A DNA stretch of 64,000 nucleotides from Zopfochytrium polystomum (GCA_025765615.1 JAIVFJ010000201.1:53696-117695), one strand, 5' to 3'; counted from the first letter of the stretch, positions 37,642 through 49,787 are shown. The notes: generated from the sequence alone by a model not told the origin. Numbers and translations: made by a program.

Positions 37642-39912
37642 TAGAAACCTCTCAGTGAGTTTCTGATTCCCTTTTCTAGTTTCAACTCTGTTCCGATTGA
37701 TGCGATTGTTTGCGATGTTGTCAAGAATAAAATGGCGGTGAGGATTGGTCTCCTGCTTTTAAGCTCTGTGGTGGTGCCTCTAGGTTCCTGTAAATACATC
37801 ATTCCCCCATCTCCCTGTGTGTTGGCTCCTGTGGCCTCTGGTGGGCCTGGTTTTCACTGGGTTCAGACCCTCTTTCTCTCATATTAATGCCTGTGATGTC
37901 ATGGTGCCACATTTGGGTGAGGGAGTGGGTGTTAACCTTCCTTGCTTCTAAGATAGGGAATTCCTCTGGCTTGGTGAAGCAGATGTCTGTGTCCTTGTAG
38001 GATGAAGTAAGAAGAGTCCCACTGTCTCCCACTCCTGTGTGCCCCCCTCCTTGGATTGAATTGGAACTTCTCCTTGGAGTGAGACAAGTTGTTAGGCGGA
38101 ACTGACTGGTTAGCAGCAAGAGGCACAAGACAGACCTGAACCTATTGTGACTGTCAGTTATCGTTCTCCTGATGCCCATGGGAGAGCAAGCCACTGCCAA
38201 TGCAGACCTGGGCGCTGGCTTGCGCTGATGACAAATACTCCGAGTATTAAGTGGAACGGAAACCTGGTGTCAACAGTTTTCCTCTTCCTCTGCTCAAGCA
38301 GATAATATAGGAGAGGTTTTTACCCTGTGCTGGTCACGCTTGCCTAGCAACTATTACAGCGTGTATATCATCATCATGTATCAATAATTCATAACAGAGT
38401 TTTTCTCCTTTCTCTCCAAGTTGGGGAGAAGGACCACCCACAAACACACATCTCCACTTCATTCACTCCTTCCACTCACTCACTCAGAGTAGACTGTTTA
38501 CACAAGTTGTATCTGGTTCTGTTAAGTGGAAGACAGTTCTTGTCAGGAACATGGCAGGACAGGGCAAGGCAGACAAGGAACTGAGAGGAGTGATGATTGT
38601 ATTGGAAACAATAATTCACTTGATGGATGGGACAGGTCCCCCATCCCCCTTTTATACCTTTTGAGAGCCGTCCTTGTCAAGACCCAAAGAAAGTTCCAGA
38701 AAGAGCAATTAGTAATACCATGATACCAATGATACCAATGACAACAAGACAAGTCAGGAAAGCAAAGAAGGTTCCAAAAGGTTCCACAAGGTTCCATGAA
38801 GGAATGTTCTAGAAGGTTCCAGATGTTTCCAGAGGGTGATTCATAACAGTTCTGATTTAATTCAACAGACCTCTGCACACTAATTGTTCCTTGTGTTTGC
38901 CCTTTGTGTCCAACCCCCTCCAACTTAGGGCTTGTCTTTGACAGAGAGGGAGCCTTGCTCCATGGTGCATGGTGGTGGCTCCACCTCCCCACTCTCTTGT
39001 CTTCTTCAGTTGGATTGGAGTGCTGCACTTAGTGCTGCTCCCTGGAGCTTGCTGCCTCTTGTGCCTCCAGCATTGTTACTGGATTTCCCAGTCCCCTTTG
39101 GCTTTGGCTTTTGCCTCCCATTAGGCCCACTCTGTGTCATGGACCAGAGAACCATGCACATTCTCTGCTAGTGTGCCACCTTTTCACAATTGCCTTTGGT
39201 CTGAGTGTGAGAGTCTTCTCTTTGTGTGTAGTAAGAGAGTTTCTTTGTGTTTCTTTGACTTCTTAAGACTCCAAATACATTGTTCTGTCTAGTGGCTAAC
39301 CCTAATATAACAAAATTGTCATAAGTGGGAGGAGAGCTTTTAGGAAGACCCCAGCTAAGAGCAGAGATAAGTAATCTCACACCTCTTGTCCTGCGTGTCC
39401 TCGTCGATTCCGCTGTAGCTGGTGGCGTCACAACTTCTTTTGGAGTTCTTCTGCCGCTATTTGAGCTGTATTTTTTGCAACAAGCAGAATGTCTTAACAG
39501 GGTGTCGAGCGAATCGGGGACCCATGCGAAGAACTCTATGTTCAGCTGGACAATGACTCGTTAAACAAGAGGCTTTTGCCACAATTAGGAACCGCAGTCA
39601 AACGGCGCTGACCAACTACAAACAGTTGGATGAACTCGCGTTGAACCACGATGGGATTAGGAAATGGTCGTATTTCTCATCTTCTGCTCTTGGTCTGTGC
39701 GTGGTTGGTGTTTGTAGCAGAGCGACGCCCGCCCTCTCTGTTCGTCTTTAAACGGAAGCTTCTGCCGAGTCATGCTTGTGACTATTAGTTACTCTTCCAT
39801 TGTCTGCTCTTAAAGTATGTGTAAGGAGGAAGAAGAGGCCGTTCACGAGTATATTAAATTTGCAGAAAGTTATAGATGAAGAAGCAGCAGGTTGTGGCAG
39901 TACAGCCGGAAA
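37642..39912. other. CpG-poor intergenic region with degenerate repeats
   Basis: 2.27 kb without a supported gene. From about 37750 to 39330 the DNA is TG/CA-rich and CpG-poor, unlike the neighbouring exons, and includes a short degenerate tandem array of GGTTCCA-type units at 38769-38836. It resembles a decayed element. 39340-39912 is the 3' flank of the transporter gene. Confidence 0.6.
38769..38836. repeat. Degenerate GGTTCCA tandem repeat
   Basis: At least five AGGTTCC-like units spaced 10-12 bp apart in a CpG-poor stretch. Could be the remnant of a longer satellite or element end. Confidence 0.7.
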
Positions 39913-41337
39913 TTAAATGTCTGTGACGAGATTAGCGGGCACGACGGTGCTGCTGCTTACAGCGCTACCGTCCTTGTCTGCAAACGAGAGCTCAAAGATA
40001 GCAGCAAACCCAAAGATAAGCAACAAAATGGCGCCAAATATAGTGACTGGAAAAAGGGAAAGTAATTAAGCTTGGTTCATTGCTGGCGAGTCAATAAAAT
40101 GGTATACAAACCAGCTTTGACGCTTATCCTCTCTGCAAGGAAGCGGCCCCCCATGACGGCCAGCAACGCGCAAACACCGTGACCAATCAGGGCGCCAATC
40201 ATGACGAACCAGAAATCATGTGCGCCGGCGAGAGCAATTGCTGAAAAGATCATAGTAAGTCGGATTTTTGCTTCAGTTCATCAATTAAAGCAATGATCGG
40301 GACAAACTATTCTTACTTGCGATTTGACTGCGGTCGCCCCATTCAGCGAGGAACGTAAGTATAAAGCACTGGACAAAGACTGACGGGACAAGCTTTGAGA
40401 ACCGCTTCCACAACGGCGGCTGGTTCGGCGGCTCCTCGGGGTTAAGAGCCACGGCCGAGTTCGAACCAGCTTTCATCGGTTCAACGAGGGGGGTTGACGG
40501 CCTGGGCTCCGGCTCTGGTTCCTCCTCAAAGGTAAAGTTGCGGGCCGCTTCAATGGCGATGTCGAGGCTGTCACCAGTGGCTCGGCCATCAAGGTCTTCT
40601 GAATTAAGAGGTGCATAGCGGGCAGATGCCGACAGTGAAGGACGGCCGACAGAGGAATCGAGGGCAGTCCCTCCAGATCCTCCAGTAGCTGTCTTAAATT
40701 CACTCTTGACGCTACGGCCCTCAACGTCAAACTTTCCGTGATCGCTGGAGTCATCGTCAGGCTCATCTCTCTCCAAATCGTTCTCGAGATCTGCAAGTTC
40801 TGCCTTGCTCTCCTCGCCGGTCATATGGTAGCCGTCCCATGCCATCTTGGCGCCAAATACAATCAGAAGGACAGCGGCCACCCACTCCGTTGTCTCCTTT
40901 GACACGAGGGTCGGTAAAACGCGACCAAGCATGCCCGCAAGTAGTGTCATAATCGTCAGCGAGGACATCGCAGCAACGAATACGAGCCATCGAGGGTTGC
41001 GCATGGCAAGAACGGCGGAAATCAGAAATGTCTTATCGCCAAGTTCTGAGACGGCGATCACAACAAAGGAGACCCAAAAGGCCGCCCAAGGAGTCTGCGG
41101 CAAGGCTTGAAAATCGTCCAAATCAAAATCGCTGCCAACTGGAGGCGGAGTCGGGCCTGGTGTAGCCGAGTTGGAAGTCGCGGCGGAAACAACAGCTGTG
41201 GCAAAGGAAGTCATCAAGGCGGACGAAGTGGCCGACAGGGATGTCGCGGATGAACTGAGAGCAGCACTTGCTGAGTCGGCGAGGGCTGATCCAGCAGAGG
41301 AAGATATCGACAGTGCTGATGAAATCATTGAGGCCAT
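39913..41337 (-). CDS. GDT1: Gdt1/TMEM165 (UPF0016) family cation transporter
   Basis: Golgi Ca2+/Mn2+:H+ antiporter family protein, 427 residues, needed in yeast for Golgi manganese and calcium supply and so for glycosylation. Exons: 41337-40317, 40240-40112, 40046-39913. The two signature motifs E-x-G-D-(K/R)-(S/T) are present: E98-LGDKT in the first helix of repeat 1 and E332-WGDRS in repeat 2. Repeat 1 helices lie at about 85-185 and repeat 2 from about 320 to 415; between them is an acidic cytosolic linker of about 130 residues. The N-terminus is Ser/Ala-rich and may hold a signal anchor. The start is the ATG giving this Ser/Ala leader; an upstream in-frame GTG was not used. Intron donors are GTAAGA and GTTTGT. 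Confidence 0.97.
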
Positions 41338-41460
41338 TTCTTTTGTAGATATTCGTGTCCGGTAAAACGAAGGGTCTATCACACGTCGACCGAGAGTCGC
41401 CTGGAGTTGAACAGAACGCTGCTGTTAGGGATTGGCCAACGGTCAAGCGACTCGAGAATA

Positions 41461-41486
41461 CGCACACACGCACACACACACACACA

Positions 41487-41532
<46 letters not shown>
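41461..41532. repeat. (CA)n-(CT)n compound microsatellite
   Basis: CA run followed directly by a CT run, about 130 bp upstream of the Gdt1 start codon on the opposite strand, probably in its promoter. Confidence 0.95.
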
Positions 41533-41534
<2 letters not shown>

Positions 41535-41703
41535 CTCTCTATCTCCATTTCCTCTCTCTCGCGTGCGCGCTCTCGTTCTCTCCCTATCTCGCTCTCGGCG
41601 GGCGCACTCGAACGAGGGCACAGATGCACCTAACAGTGGAGTGATGATGGCGGTGGGGATGAGGTCAGGGAACAAAAGCGCATAGTTTTTTTCTTTTTTA
41701 CTC

Positions 41704-41773
41704 TTTTGTTTTTGTTTTGTTTTGTTTTGTTTTGTTTTGTTTTGTTTTGTTTTGTTTTGTTTTGTTTTGTTTT
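41704..41773. repeat. (TTTTG)n pentanucleotide tandem repeat
   Basis: About 13-14 copies of a TTTTG unit, followed by a T-run at 41790-41808. Non-coding. Confidence 0.95.
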
Positions 41774-42057
41774 ATCTTGCTTCGTTTCCTTTTTTTTTTT
41801 TTTTTTTTGGTTGTTGGATGGTTGTCTCCATAGCAAATAGAGAAAAGAAAATTTTACTTCGGTGGTTGCACCATCCACACCCAGTCCAGCGCGTGCGCGA
41901 CGCGACCATGGCTGGCTGAGAGAAGCTTCTTCAGTGGAAAACTCATTTTTCCGGCTGTTAGTAACACAATTGTTTGTGACGGAATTGGGGAGAATGGTCA
42001 ACCGGTAAATAAGCGAAAACAGAATTGAAGAGAAACAAGGAGAAAACATTACACCAA

Positions 42058-42560
42058 TCAATAAGCGAACAAAAAACCTGACTTGTCACCTCCACGCCCC
42101 TCCTGCGCAGTCGTCGTGACGTAGGTGCTTCTTATTTTTGTTGCGTCAAACTTTCTTTTCTCTACGACACTTACTGCGATCGGAGCTGTCAGAGTAGTAG
42201 GATGACGTTTCTGACATTTCGTCCAACTCTTCACCGGAGCCAGTGTTATCAGGGTCGTTGTTGTCGTGCTTGAGTCCCTGCTGTCATCATTCAAGTACAT
42301 CTTTTTGGCCAATTTCCTGGGCCACTCAATTTCATCCTCTGTGTTCGAGTTCCTACGCTTTTTTTCTCACAATAGTTCCAGCATTCCAGTGTATCGGAGC
42401 GAAAATTGGCGCAAAGGAGGCCTATACTTGGAATCACAGTCAGCAAGGCAGATAGGTACATAAAGAAAACAAATGCTCTTACTGTGTCGCTGAACGTTTC
42501 CATTCCTTAGCGGTGGGTGAAGACATATTGGAGGGCACCTGCATCAGCAGTACTGATTTG
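42058..42560 (-). CDS. Possible small spliced gene, weak support
   Basis: Minus-strand reading frames suggest a short gene: a start region coding MSSPTAKEWKRSAT before a GTAAGA donor near 42482, and a later charged segment coding NTEDEIEWPRKLAKKMYLND (42270-42340) followed by a Thr-rich stretch and a GTAAGT donor near 42174. I could not find a set of GT-AG joins that links all frames, and no family is recognised. Composition is gene-like rather than CpG-poor, which is the main reason to list it. It may equally be spurious. Confidence 0.2.
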
Positions 42561-42912
42561 TGTTCTGCTCTAGGAAAGGTGGAAGGGGGTGTTCGGTACA
42601 ACAGGGAGGAACGGGTTGATTGACCTACTTTTGAGAAGTTAAGGGTCACTCGTTGAAATTGGAAGTGTAAGTGGTGGGGAGCATTCTCCACTCACAGCAT
42701 CCAGAGGGGGGTGGGGATTGCAACCAAAGACGAGAAAAACGGTGGTGTGAGATCCCATTTTTCAAGAATTGGAGATGGGCTCAGGCCCTGGCCGACGCTT
42801 CAGCTCCCTAATCTGTCCTGAGTGCCTCCTCTCTTGACTCTCCTCCAGAGCAGCGGCCAATTTTGAAGGCCCTTAAAACATTCCACAACAGCTCAAAGCA
42901 CAACAGACCTCC

Positions 42913-43148
42913 TTGCACACTGAGCTGAATGAGCATCAGACCTCAGTGCACGCTGATATCCAAAAACTCACCACTAAGTTTGCCCAGCTTGGAACAATTC
43001 CTGAAACACTGGAACACAGCCTGACAAAGGTGGACCACAACATCCAGAGACTTGCAGCTGATGCAGCCAACATGGACATTTTGCTCAAAAACCATGCTGG
43101 TGCCATCCACAACCTAAATCAGCAAGTCACCACACTGGAGCCACTCAC
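42913..43148 (+). pseudogene. Coiled-coil gag-like fragment, interrupted by LTR
   Basis: Open frame coding about 78 residues of strongly heptad-patterned sequence (TELNEHQTSVHADIQKL, later LEHSLTKVDHNIQRL). Such coiled coils are common at the N-terminus of Ty3/gypsy-type Gag proteins. The frame runs into the outer end of the 229-bp LTR at 43149 and stops, so the LTR appears inserted in it. Identity as Gag is inference. Confidence 0.4.
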
Positions 43149-43377
43149 TGAAAGAATTCACTATGTTGGTTGATTGGTGGATTGGGCTGCTGTGGTATAC
43201 ACTACTGAAGGTGGTGGTGGTGGGAGGTTGATCTTGGCTTCTGTCAGTCTTGTGTTTGTCTTTATACAAAACTGTTACAAGGACCATCACTTGCAAAATG
43301 CTGCAAGTCATCCTTGCAGAGCAGTAACAGGTCAAAGCTCCTGCACACTGCTTGCACCAAAGGGCCCAAAACTAACA
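43149..43377 (-). mobile_element. LTR, 229 bp, copy 1
   Basis: On the minus strand it begins TGTTAG and ends CTTTCA, i.e. TG...CA ends. It is near-identical to two other 229-bp copies at 45137-45365 (+) and 47128-47356 (-). A TATAAAG-like box lies in the middle. No clear target-site duplication is visible at this copy. Confidence 0.75.
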
Positions 43378-44135
43378 GATGCTGGAGTTGCTGCTCATTC
43401 AGTTGAGGATGTTGTTGAGGAAAGTCTTTATCTTGCCAGAAGAGAAAGGTCATGTCTACGTGTGAGAGCTGTGGCAATGTCCTCCATTTTGTGCTTTTCT
43501 GCTGCCTGGCATTGGGCACGGTAGAGGGCCTGGCGATGGCGGTTGAGGGCGGGAACCAAACCATCACAATAGTCAGTTGTGTCAAAGATGCGGGCTTTGT
43601 ACTGAGAGTGGATGTGGGACAAGAAGGAGTAAGACTGATCTACGCCCCACTCAGATGGGGTCAAAGGAATTGAAGGGAAGATGTTAGCCAGATCATGCGC
43701 AGGGCTTTTGGTGCGAGCCCACAGTTTCTCTACTTTCCAACATGCCACGAGAAAGTTTGGCACAGCAATCTATCTTTGGCGCTGCTGAGGAGGTTCCCTT
43801 GTGAGGAAAAAACTTTTTACCAAGCTGAAGAAGCAACTGGTGAAATGATGTGGAGAGTGTGTCAAGGTTGCTGACAAGGAGTGATGCACGTTCTGGAGGG
43901 GTCTTGAAAGGGTAGGGATGGAGAGGGGAGGAATTTGAGAGCGGAGGAACTCAAGCTTGGAGGGAAGAAGAATGCTGTCCAAGGCTGCAAGGGCTGCTGA
44001 GAGGGGGGGCACGCTCAAGTGAGATGGCTGATGTGCAATTATCCAGTTGCTCTTCTGAAGCTTCCAGGGGTTTGATAACCTGCCGGCGCAGAGGGGAAAA
44101 GAGAAATGTTGAGATTCGACCCACGGGGTACACTG
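43378..44135 (-). pseudogene. Decayed gag-like ORFs next to LTR copy 1
   Basis: Two to three minus-strand frames (43763-43428 and 44018-43770 best) code for Leu/Ser-rich helical sequence, including a stretch FLVACWKVEKLWARTK and a downstream GLVPALNRHRQALYRAQ. Frames shift twice and stop before the LTR. The position immediately upstream of a same-strand LTR suggests an internal region of an LTR retrotransposon, deleted for pol. The family is not certain. Confidence 0.4.
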
Positions 44136-44699
44136 CGCCCGTTACTTAAGATCGCTTTGAGTACTCCATCCAATCACATTCGATGGGGAGTTTGAAGGGC
44201 TCAGTAGATTCAATACTTGAATGGGGCGCTTGGAAGGACTAATCTGTTCTCAATAAAAAGAGATAGGCAAAGGCGGCTGTTGTTCTAGCTTTGTTCATCC
44301 TGCCGGTAGGAACAATGCAATTAGAACATGCACAAAAACGCTCAAACTACGCACTCTGCACATGTAACACAGCACAGCAGGCATGCAGAAGCAGTGTACC
44401 ACTGCCTCATGCTCCGGAATTCCGCTCTCTGCACTGGAATTCCGCTACCTGATCCGGAATTCCAGCTTTCCTGCTGTGCTGTGCAATCTGAACAATGCAA
44501 CAGGCATTTAGGAATCAGGGATTGCACCAATCACTGAATTTCTAAAAAAAAGTGATATAAATACTGAGCTCACCAGAGATTGCACCAATCATTGGATTTC
44601 TAAAAACAAGGAAAAAAGGGGCTTGTTTCCAAAACAAGCTTCCTGATTTGGAAACAACCAAACCAATTTACAAGCAACTGTTTCTCAAACAAGCTGTAA

Positions 44700-44930
44700 A
44701 TTGGTTCCTGGTGGTACTCAGCCGAGACAAAGTACTCAGCCCAAGGTGGTACTCAGCCCTGGCTGGTACTTAGCCCAGGGTGGTGCACAGCCCAGGCTGG
44801 TACTCAGCCCAGGCTGGTACTTAGCCCAGGCTGGTACTTAGCCCTGGTTGGTACTCAGCCCTGAGTGATGCCCAGCCCTGGGTGGTACTCAGCCCTGAAT
44901 GGGTACTTAGCCCAGGCTGGGGGTTGGTGC
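44700..44930. repeat. GGTACTCAGCCC minisatellite
   Basis: About ten units of roughly 18-20 bp based on TGGTACTCAGCCCAGGC with A/T and C/T variants. The same array, inverted, is present at 47563-47793 in the other arm. Confidence 0.85.
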
Positions 44931-45136
44931 TCAGCCTGTTTTATCTCATTTCTGTGGCCTGCTCTGTGCAGCCCACTGCTCCCTCTGTTTTCTGATGGCT
45001 CCAACCTGCAGGAGTATAAAAGCAGCAACCTCTCACAGAGATCAAAAAAGGAATCCAACCCCCTCCTTGCTTGCTGCCTTGACAGAATCCAGTGCAAAAC
45101 AAGCCAATCTCTCTTCCTCCATTTGCTCTCTCTTCC

Positions 45137-45365
45137 TGTTAGTTTTGGGTCTTTTGGTGTAAGCAGTGTGCAGGAGCTTTGACCTGATACTGCTCTGCAA
45201 GGATGACTTGCAGCATTTTGCAAGTGATGGTCCTTGTAACAGTTTTGTATAAAGACAAACACAAGACTGACAGAAGCCAAGATCAACCTCCCACCACCAC
45301 CACCTTCAGTAGTGTACACCACAGCAGCCCAACCCATCAATCAGCCAACATAGCAAATTCTTTCA
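45137..45365 (+). mobile_element. LTR, 229 bp, copy 2
   Basis: TGTTAG...TTTCA, same length and nearly the same sequence as copies 1 and 3. It lies inside the left arm of the inverted repeat; 140 bp of a TC-rich sequence follow before the arm ends. Confidence 0.75.
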
Positions 45366-45508
45366 CTTCCATCTCTGCCCACTCACTCCTCTCTCCTCTC
45401 TCCATCCTCTCACTCCTCTCCCTTTTCCATCATCACTGCTCTCTCTCTCTCTCTCTCTTCATCCCCACACTCACCAAGTCCTTCCAGTCCTGGGTGGGAT
45501 TTCATCAA

Positions 45509-46984
45509 TTCATCCCTTCTAACTTGGGTCCACGCCCCACAGCTCCCGCAGGGTCGGTATGGCCCAGGGCCTTCAGTTGCGCCACCCACATCACTCCCAG
45601 CTAAGAGTGCGCCTGCAGTCACAGAGCCAGTCGCCGCCCCCACTCATGCCCTGGTCAGGGAAACTGTGGTAGGAGCTCTGGTTCAACATGTAGTCAAATG
45701 AGAAGGATACAGTATGCGTTCTGGCCTTCTGTCCCTGGGAACCATTTGAAATGCATAATGCTCGCCGCAGTCAGGCCCCTGCGTACTCTGCATGTTGGGC
45801 GACATTAGGATCATTGGGGTCCACTTGATCGTTGCGTAATACATTAAAGCGATCTGGGTCGATGCAGTGGTGGAGATCATTGCTTTTGTTGGATAGTTCC
45901 GAAATTAGGTTGTCCAACCAATCTCCAAAATTTGCTGCGCCTTTAAGAATGGGGAATGCACAGAAGGCATACTTGATTTGATCATGCTCGCTCAGGGAGG
46001 AAAATGTGTGAGAGCTTTGCAGGAGAATAGAAATTTGAAAGGCAGTGATTTCCCTGATTTGGTGGCGGGTTCTGAGACTTCTTGAGCAGGTAATATGAGT
46101 TTGGAACTCTTCAATATGCTCTAAACAAATTCAGTAGATGCTTTGAGGTCAAGATATCGGTGTGAATAGGTGTAGCAGGTGTGTGTAACGAGTTGGTGTT
46201 GAGAAAAATGGACTTGTCACAATAAGAAACGAGTTGTGAATGAGAAATGAGTGGTGGCACTGCTAAATAGCGCGAAATGTAGCTACACAGCAAAATTGAA
46301 TATCCCACGACGTAGAGGATCAATTTGGAGGATCACTGAGTTGCCTCAAGTAGATCTGAAGCTGTAGAATGCAGGAAAAATGGTTTGAAGTGAATTGGTG
46401 GAGTTTTGGCTAAGTTGTGTTGGTGGGAAGCTCCAAGTAACGAATTTTTGACGAATTTGGCGCTAATGGGACAGTAAAAACGCGGACAGCTGTTATTCGG
46501 CAAGGAACCAGTCGAGGACCACGACATTTAGTGCAGAGATAGAGTGGAAGAAGCTTTTTCCTGTGGTGGTAAGCGATTCCCAAAGCAATTAAAGGAAGTT
46601 GGCAGACTTGGAAGCCAGGTTTCAGTCGATTTTTGCACTTTCCAATGTGCCTGATGCTGTGAATGATTGATTCTCCTTGTCAAACTACGCTTATGCAACA
46701 AAAAACGACTGTCAAAACGTCTTCTCCACTGCTAAAAGTGGTGTGGGCAGCGGTGGAGGCGTGAGGGACAAAAAGTGACGGCGTTGGTTCTGCAGGTAGT
46801 GATGCTGGTGATGTCTGATGGTGAGTGGCACTGTTTGTTTACTCATTTTACACGCGTTGTTGTACTCCAGGTGATTGGGATGGGTCACAATTTTGTATAA
46901 AAGAAATTACTGCTGCTGTTTGTGGATGGTGGTGAACTACTCTGGTGGACTACTCTCTTGTGATGGTGAAGCTGAGATGGGAGA
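45509..46984. other. Spacer of the inverted repeat
   Basis: 1.48 kb unique sequence between the arms. No intact ORF. Its right end (46870-46985) is a reversed fragment of the 3' part of the second LTR family found complete at 49788-50033. Confidence 0.7.
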
Positions 46985-46985
46985 C
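46870..46985 (-). mobile_element. Partial LTR of second family
   Basis: The reverse complement matches 49905-50028 almost base for base over the stretch with CACAAGAGAGTAGTCCACC. It is truncated at both ends and abuts the right arm of the inverted repeat. Confidence 0.7.
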
Positions 46986-48333
46986 TGATAAAATCCCACC
47001 CAGGACTGGAAGGACTTGGTGAGTGTGGGGATGAAGAGAGAGAGAGAGAGAGAGCAGTGATGATGGAAAAGGGAGAGGAGTGAGAGGATGGAGAGAGGAG
47101 AGAGGAGTGAGTGGGCAGAGATGGAAGTGAAAGAATTTGCTATGTTGGCTGATTGATGGGTTGGGCTGCTGTGGTGTACACTACTGAAGGTGGTGGTGGT
47201 GGGAGGTTGATCTTGGCTTCTGTCAGTCTTGTGTTTGTCTTTATACAAAACTGTTACAAGGACCATCACTTGCAAAATGCTGCAAGTCATCCTTGCAGAG
47301 CAGTATCAGGTCAAAGCTCCTGCACACTGCTTACACCAAAAGACCCAAAACTAACAGGAAGAGAGAGCAAATGGAGGAAGAGAGATTGGCTTGTTTTGCA
47401 CTGGATTCTGTCAAGGCAGCAAGCAAGGAGGGGGTTGGATTCCTTTTTTGATCTCTGTGAGAGGTTGCTGCTTTTATACTCCTGCAGGTTGGAGCCATCA
47501 GAAAACAGAGGGAGCAGTGGGCTGCACAGAGCAGGCCACAGAAATGAGATAAAACAGGCTGAGCACCAACCCCCAGCCTGGGCTAAGTACCCATTCAGGG
47601 CTGAGTACCACCCAGGGCTGGGCATCACTCAGGGCTGAGTACCAACCAGGGCTAAGTACCAGCCTGGGCTAAGTACCAGCCTGGGCTGAGTACCAGCCTG
47701 GGCTGTGCACCACCCTGGGCTAAGTACCAGCCAGGGCTGAGTACCACCTTGGGCTGAGTACTTTGTCTCGGCTGAGTACCACCAGGAACCAATTTACAGC
47801 TTGTTTGAGAAACAGTTGCTTGTAAATTGGTTTGGTTGTTTCCAAATCAGGAAGCTTGTTTTGGAAACAAGCCCCTTTTTTCCTTGTTTTTAGAAATCCA
47901 ATGATTGGTGCAATCTCTGGTGAGCTCAGTATTTATATCACTTTTTTTTAGAAATTCAGTGATTGGTGCAATCCCTGATTCCTAAATGCCTGTTGCATTG
48001 TTCAGATTGCACAGCACAGCAGGAAAGCTGGAATTCCGGATCAGGTAGCGGAATTCCAGTGCAGAGAGCGGAATTCCGGAGCATGAGGCAGTGGTACACT
48101 GCTTCTGCATGCCTGCTGTGCTGTGTTACATGTGCAGAGTGCGTAGTTTGAGCGTTTTTGTGCATGTTCTAATTGCATTGTTCCTACCGGCAGGATGAAC
48201 AAAGCTAGAACAACAGCCGCCTTTGCCTATCTCTTTTTATTGAGAACAGATTAGCCCTTCCAAGCGCCCCATTCAAGTATTGAATCTACTGAGCCCTTCA
48301 AACACCCCATCCAATGTGACTGGATGGAGTTCT
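46985..48333 (-). repeat. Right arm of large inverted repeat
   Basis: Reverse complement of 44160-45508, same internal order (LTR, minisatellite, GGAATTCC triplet repeats). Only the last 80 bp near 48250-48333 differ noticeably. The arms' near identity points to a recent duplication-inversion or gene conversion. Confidence 0.9.
47128..47356 (-). mobile_element. LTR, 229 bp, copy 3
   Basis: Mirror of copy 2 inside the right arm of the inverted repeat. Confidence 0.75.
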
Positions 48334-48629
48334 CAAAGGGATCATCAGTAACAGGCGTAGTGTACCCCATGGGTCGAATCTCAACATGGATGCCTGTTCG
48401 TGGAGCCCATTCCATGAGGAACACCACCAGGGGAGATAAGTCCCTTGGCGCCTGATGTTACGCATAGGGTAAAGTGCAGAAGGCGGGCTGTGGAGAGAGG
48501 AAGAGAGGGCTCTCTGGCACAGGGTGTCCCAAGCCGCATCGTGCAGAAGGCTCACCTGCCAATGATATTTCTATTTCCTTTTTCTGCATCCTAATACTCA
48601 CAAACACCTCTGTAATTTTACTAACACCA

Positions 48630-49660
48630 CCAAATCATACCCCTGAAGACAAAACAATTGCTGAAACACCAACTAGAGACCTACCACCTCAAGCACCATC
48701 ACCAGAACCACCACCACCAGAGCCTCCACCTACACATGTGCGCAAACCACCATGCAGTCCTACGCGTATCCCATCTCCAAAACATACTCAATCAGGACAT
48801 CTTTATTTAACCAGTGTCAAATGTCCAGACCCAGCAACATGCACTGAGGCCATGAGTGGAAAGTGGTCCAAAGAGTGGATAGCAGCAGAGCAGACAGAGA
48901 TTGACGCCCTCAGAATGCTTGCAGCTTTTGAAGTCATTGATCGACCCAAGAATGTCAATGTCGTGCAGAACAAATGGGTTTACAAGGTTAAGCTTCGACC
49001 AGAGGCAGCATTGAGCGCTTTCGCGCACGACTAGTGGCTAAGGGCTTTACACAGCGTTGTGGCGTTGATTTCTGGAACAATCACTCTCCTGTTGTTCGCA
49101 TCAATAGTCTACGATGGCTCCTTGCTATGACAGCCTCAAACGGTTGGGACACAGCCACGGTTGATATTAGCAATGCCTACCTCAACAGCAAACTTGATGT
49201 CCCCACCTACATGGAGCAACCGGATGGCTACCATTCTGTTGGCAAGGTCTGGCTTTGGCACAAAGCTGTCAATGGTATCAAGCAAGCGGGGCATTGTTGG
49301 TATCAGGAACTCATTGGTCGTCTCAAGTCTGCTGGCTACCAACAAAGCGCAGCAGATCCGTGCATCCTCTTCAAGCACACAACGTGTTATTTTCATTGCG
49401 ATCTATGTCAATGTTATTTGTTTCTTTGGGCACACAGAGGAAATCACCTCTGCCATCGCTTTGCTAAAATCCCTCTATAAGCTCCACGAACTAGGTCATA
49501 TCAAGACCGTACTGAATATGGATGTTCATCGAACGCAAACTGGCATCTACTTGCATCAACGAACTTACACCAAAGAGTTACTCCAACGCCATGCAGACCT
49601 AGTCAATGGAAAGACAGCAGTACCTGCTCTCCCAAGTTCTCTCACTCTTCAACCTTGAGA
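48630..49660 (+). pseudogene. Ty1/copia pol remnant (reverse transcriptase)
   Basis: Translates to a copia-type RVT_2 reverse transcriptase: a Pro-rich linker, WIAAEQTEIDAL, NKWVYKVKLRPE, then after a frame change ARLVAKGFTQRCGVDF, the NSLRWLLAMTAS and DISNAYLNSKLDVPTYMEQPDGY blocks, and after a second frame change an IAIYVNV segment where active elements have YVDD. So it carries at least two frameshifts (near 49005 and 49380) and a substituted catalytic Asp pair. It ends shortly before a purine-rich tract and an LTR, so it is the 3' half of a dead copia element in plus orientation. Confidence 0.9.
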
Positions 49661-49787
49661 AAATGATCAACCCACAGACCTGTTTATTGCTTTTCCTTAA
49701 CCAGTGTACGGTTTCCTTACATTGACTATGGCGTAAGGTTTTCCTCCGTGCTGGCCCTTTTGCTCCTGCCCACAGCTTAGGGGAGAG

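Larger units (their letters stand above)
44160..45508 (+). repeat. Left arm of large inverted repeat
   Basis: About 1.35 kb that matches the reverse complement of 46985-48333; paired coordinates always sum to 92493, so the arms are collinear without indels. The arm contains three GGAATTCC-bearing short repeats (44415-44465), a minisatellite with GGTACTCAGCCC-type units (44700-44930) and a full 229-bp LTR. The outer 80 bp show several mismatches; the rest appears identical. Confidence 0.9.

Noticed and set aside
38543..39028. 161-aa minus-strand ORF in the 37.6-39.9 kb gap
   Set aside because: Trp/Cys/His-rich nonsense in CpG-poor repeat DNA, including the GGTTCCA array; no motif or splice support.
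44700..44930. CRISPR-like repeat array
   Set aside because: Units are contiguous without spacers, and the genome is eukaryotic; it is a minisatellite.
44160..48333. DNA transposon with terminal inverted repeats
   Set aside because: No transposase in the spacer, and the arms contain LTRs and a minisatellite in mirror order.
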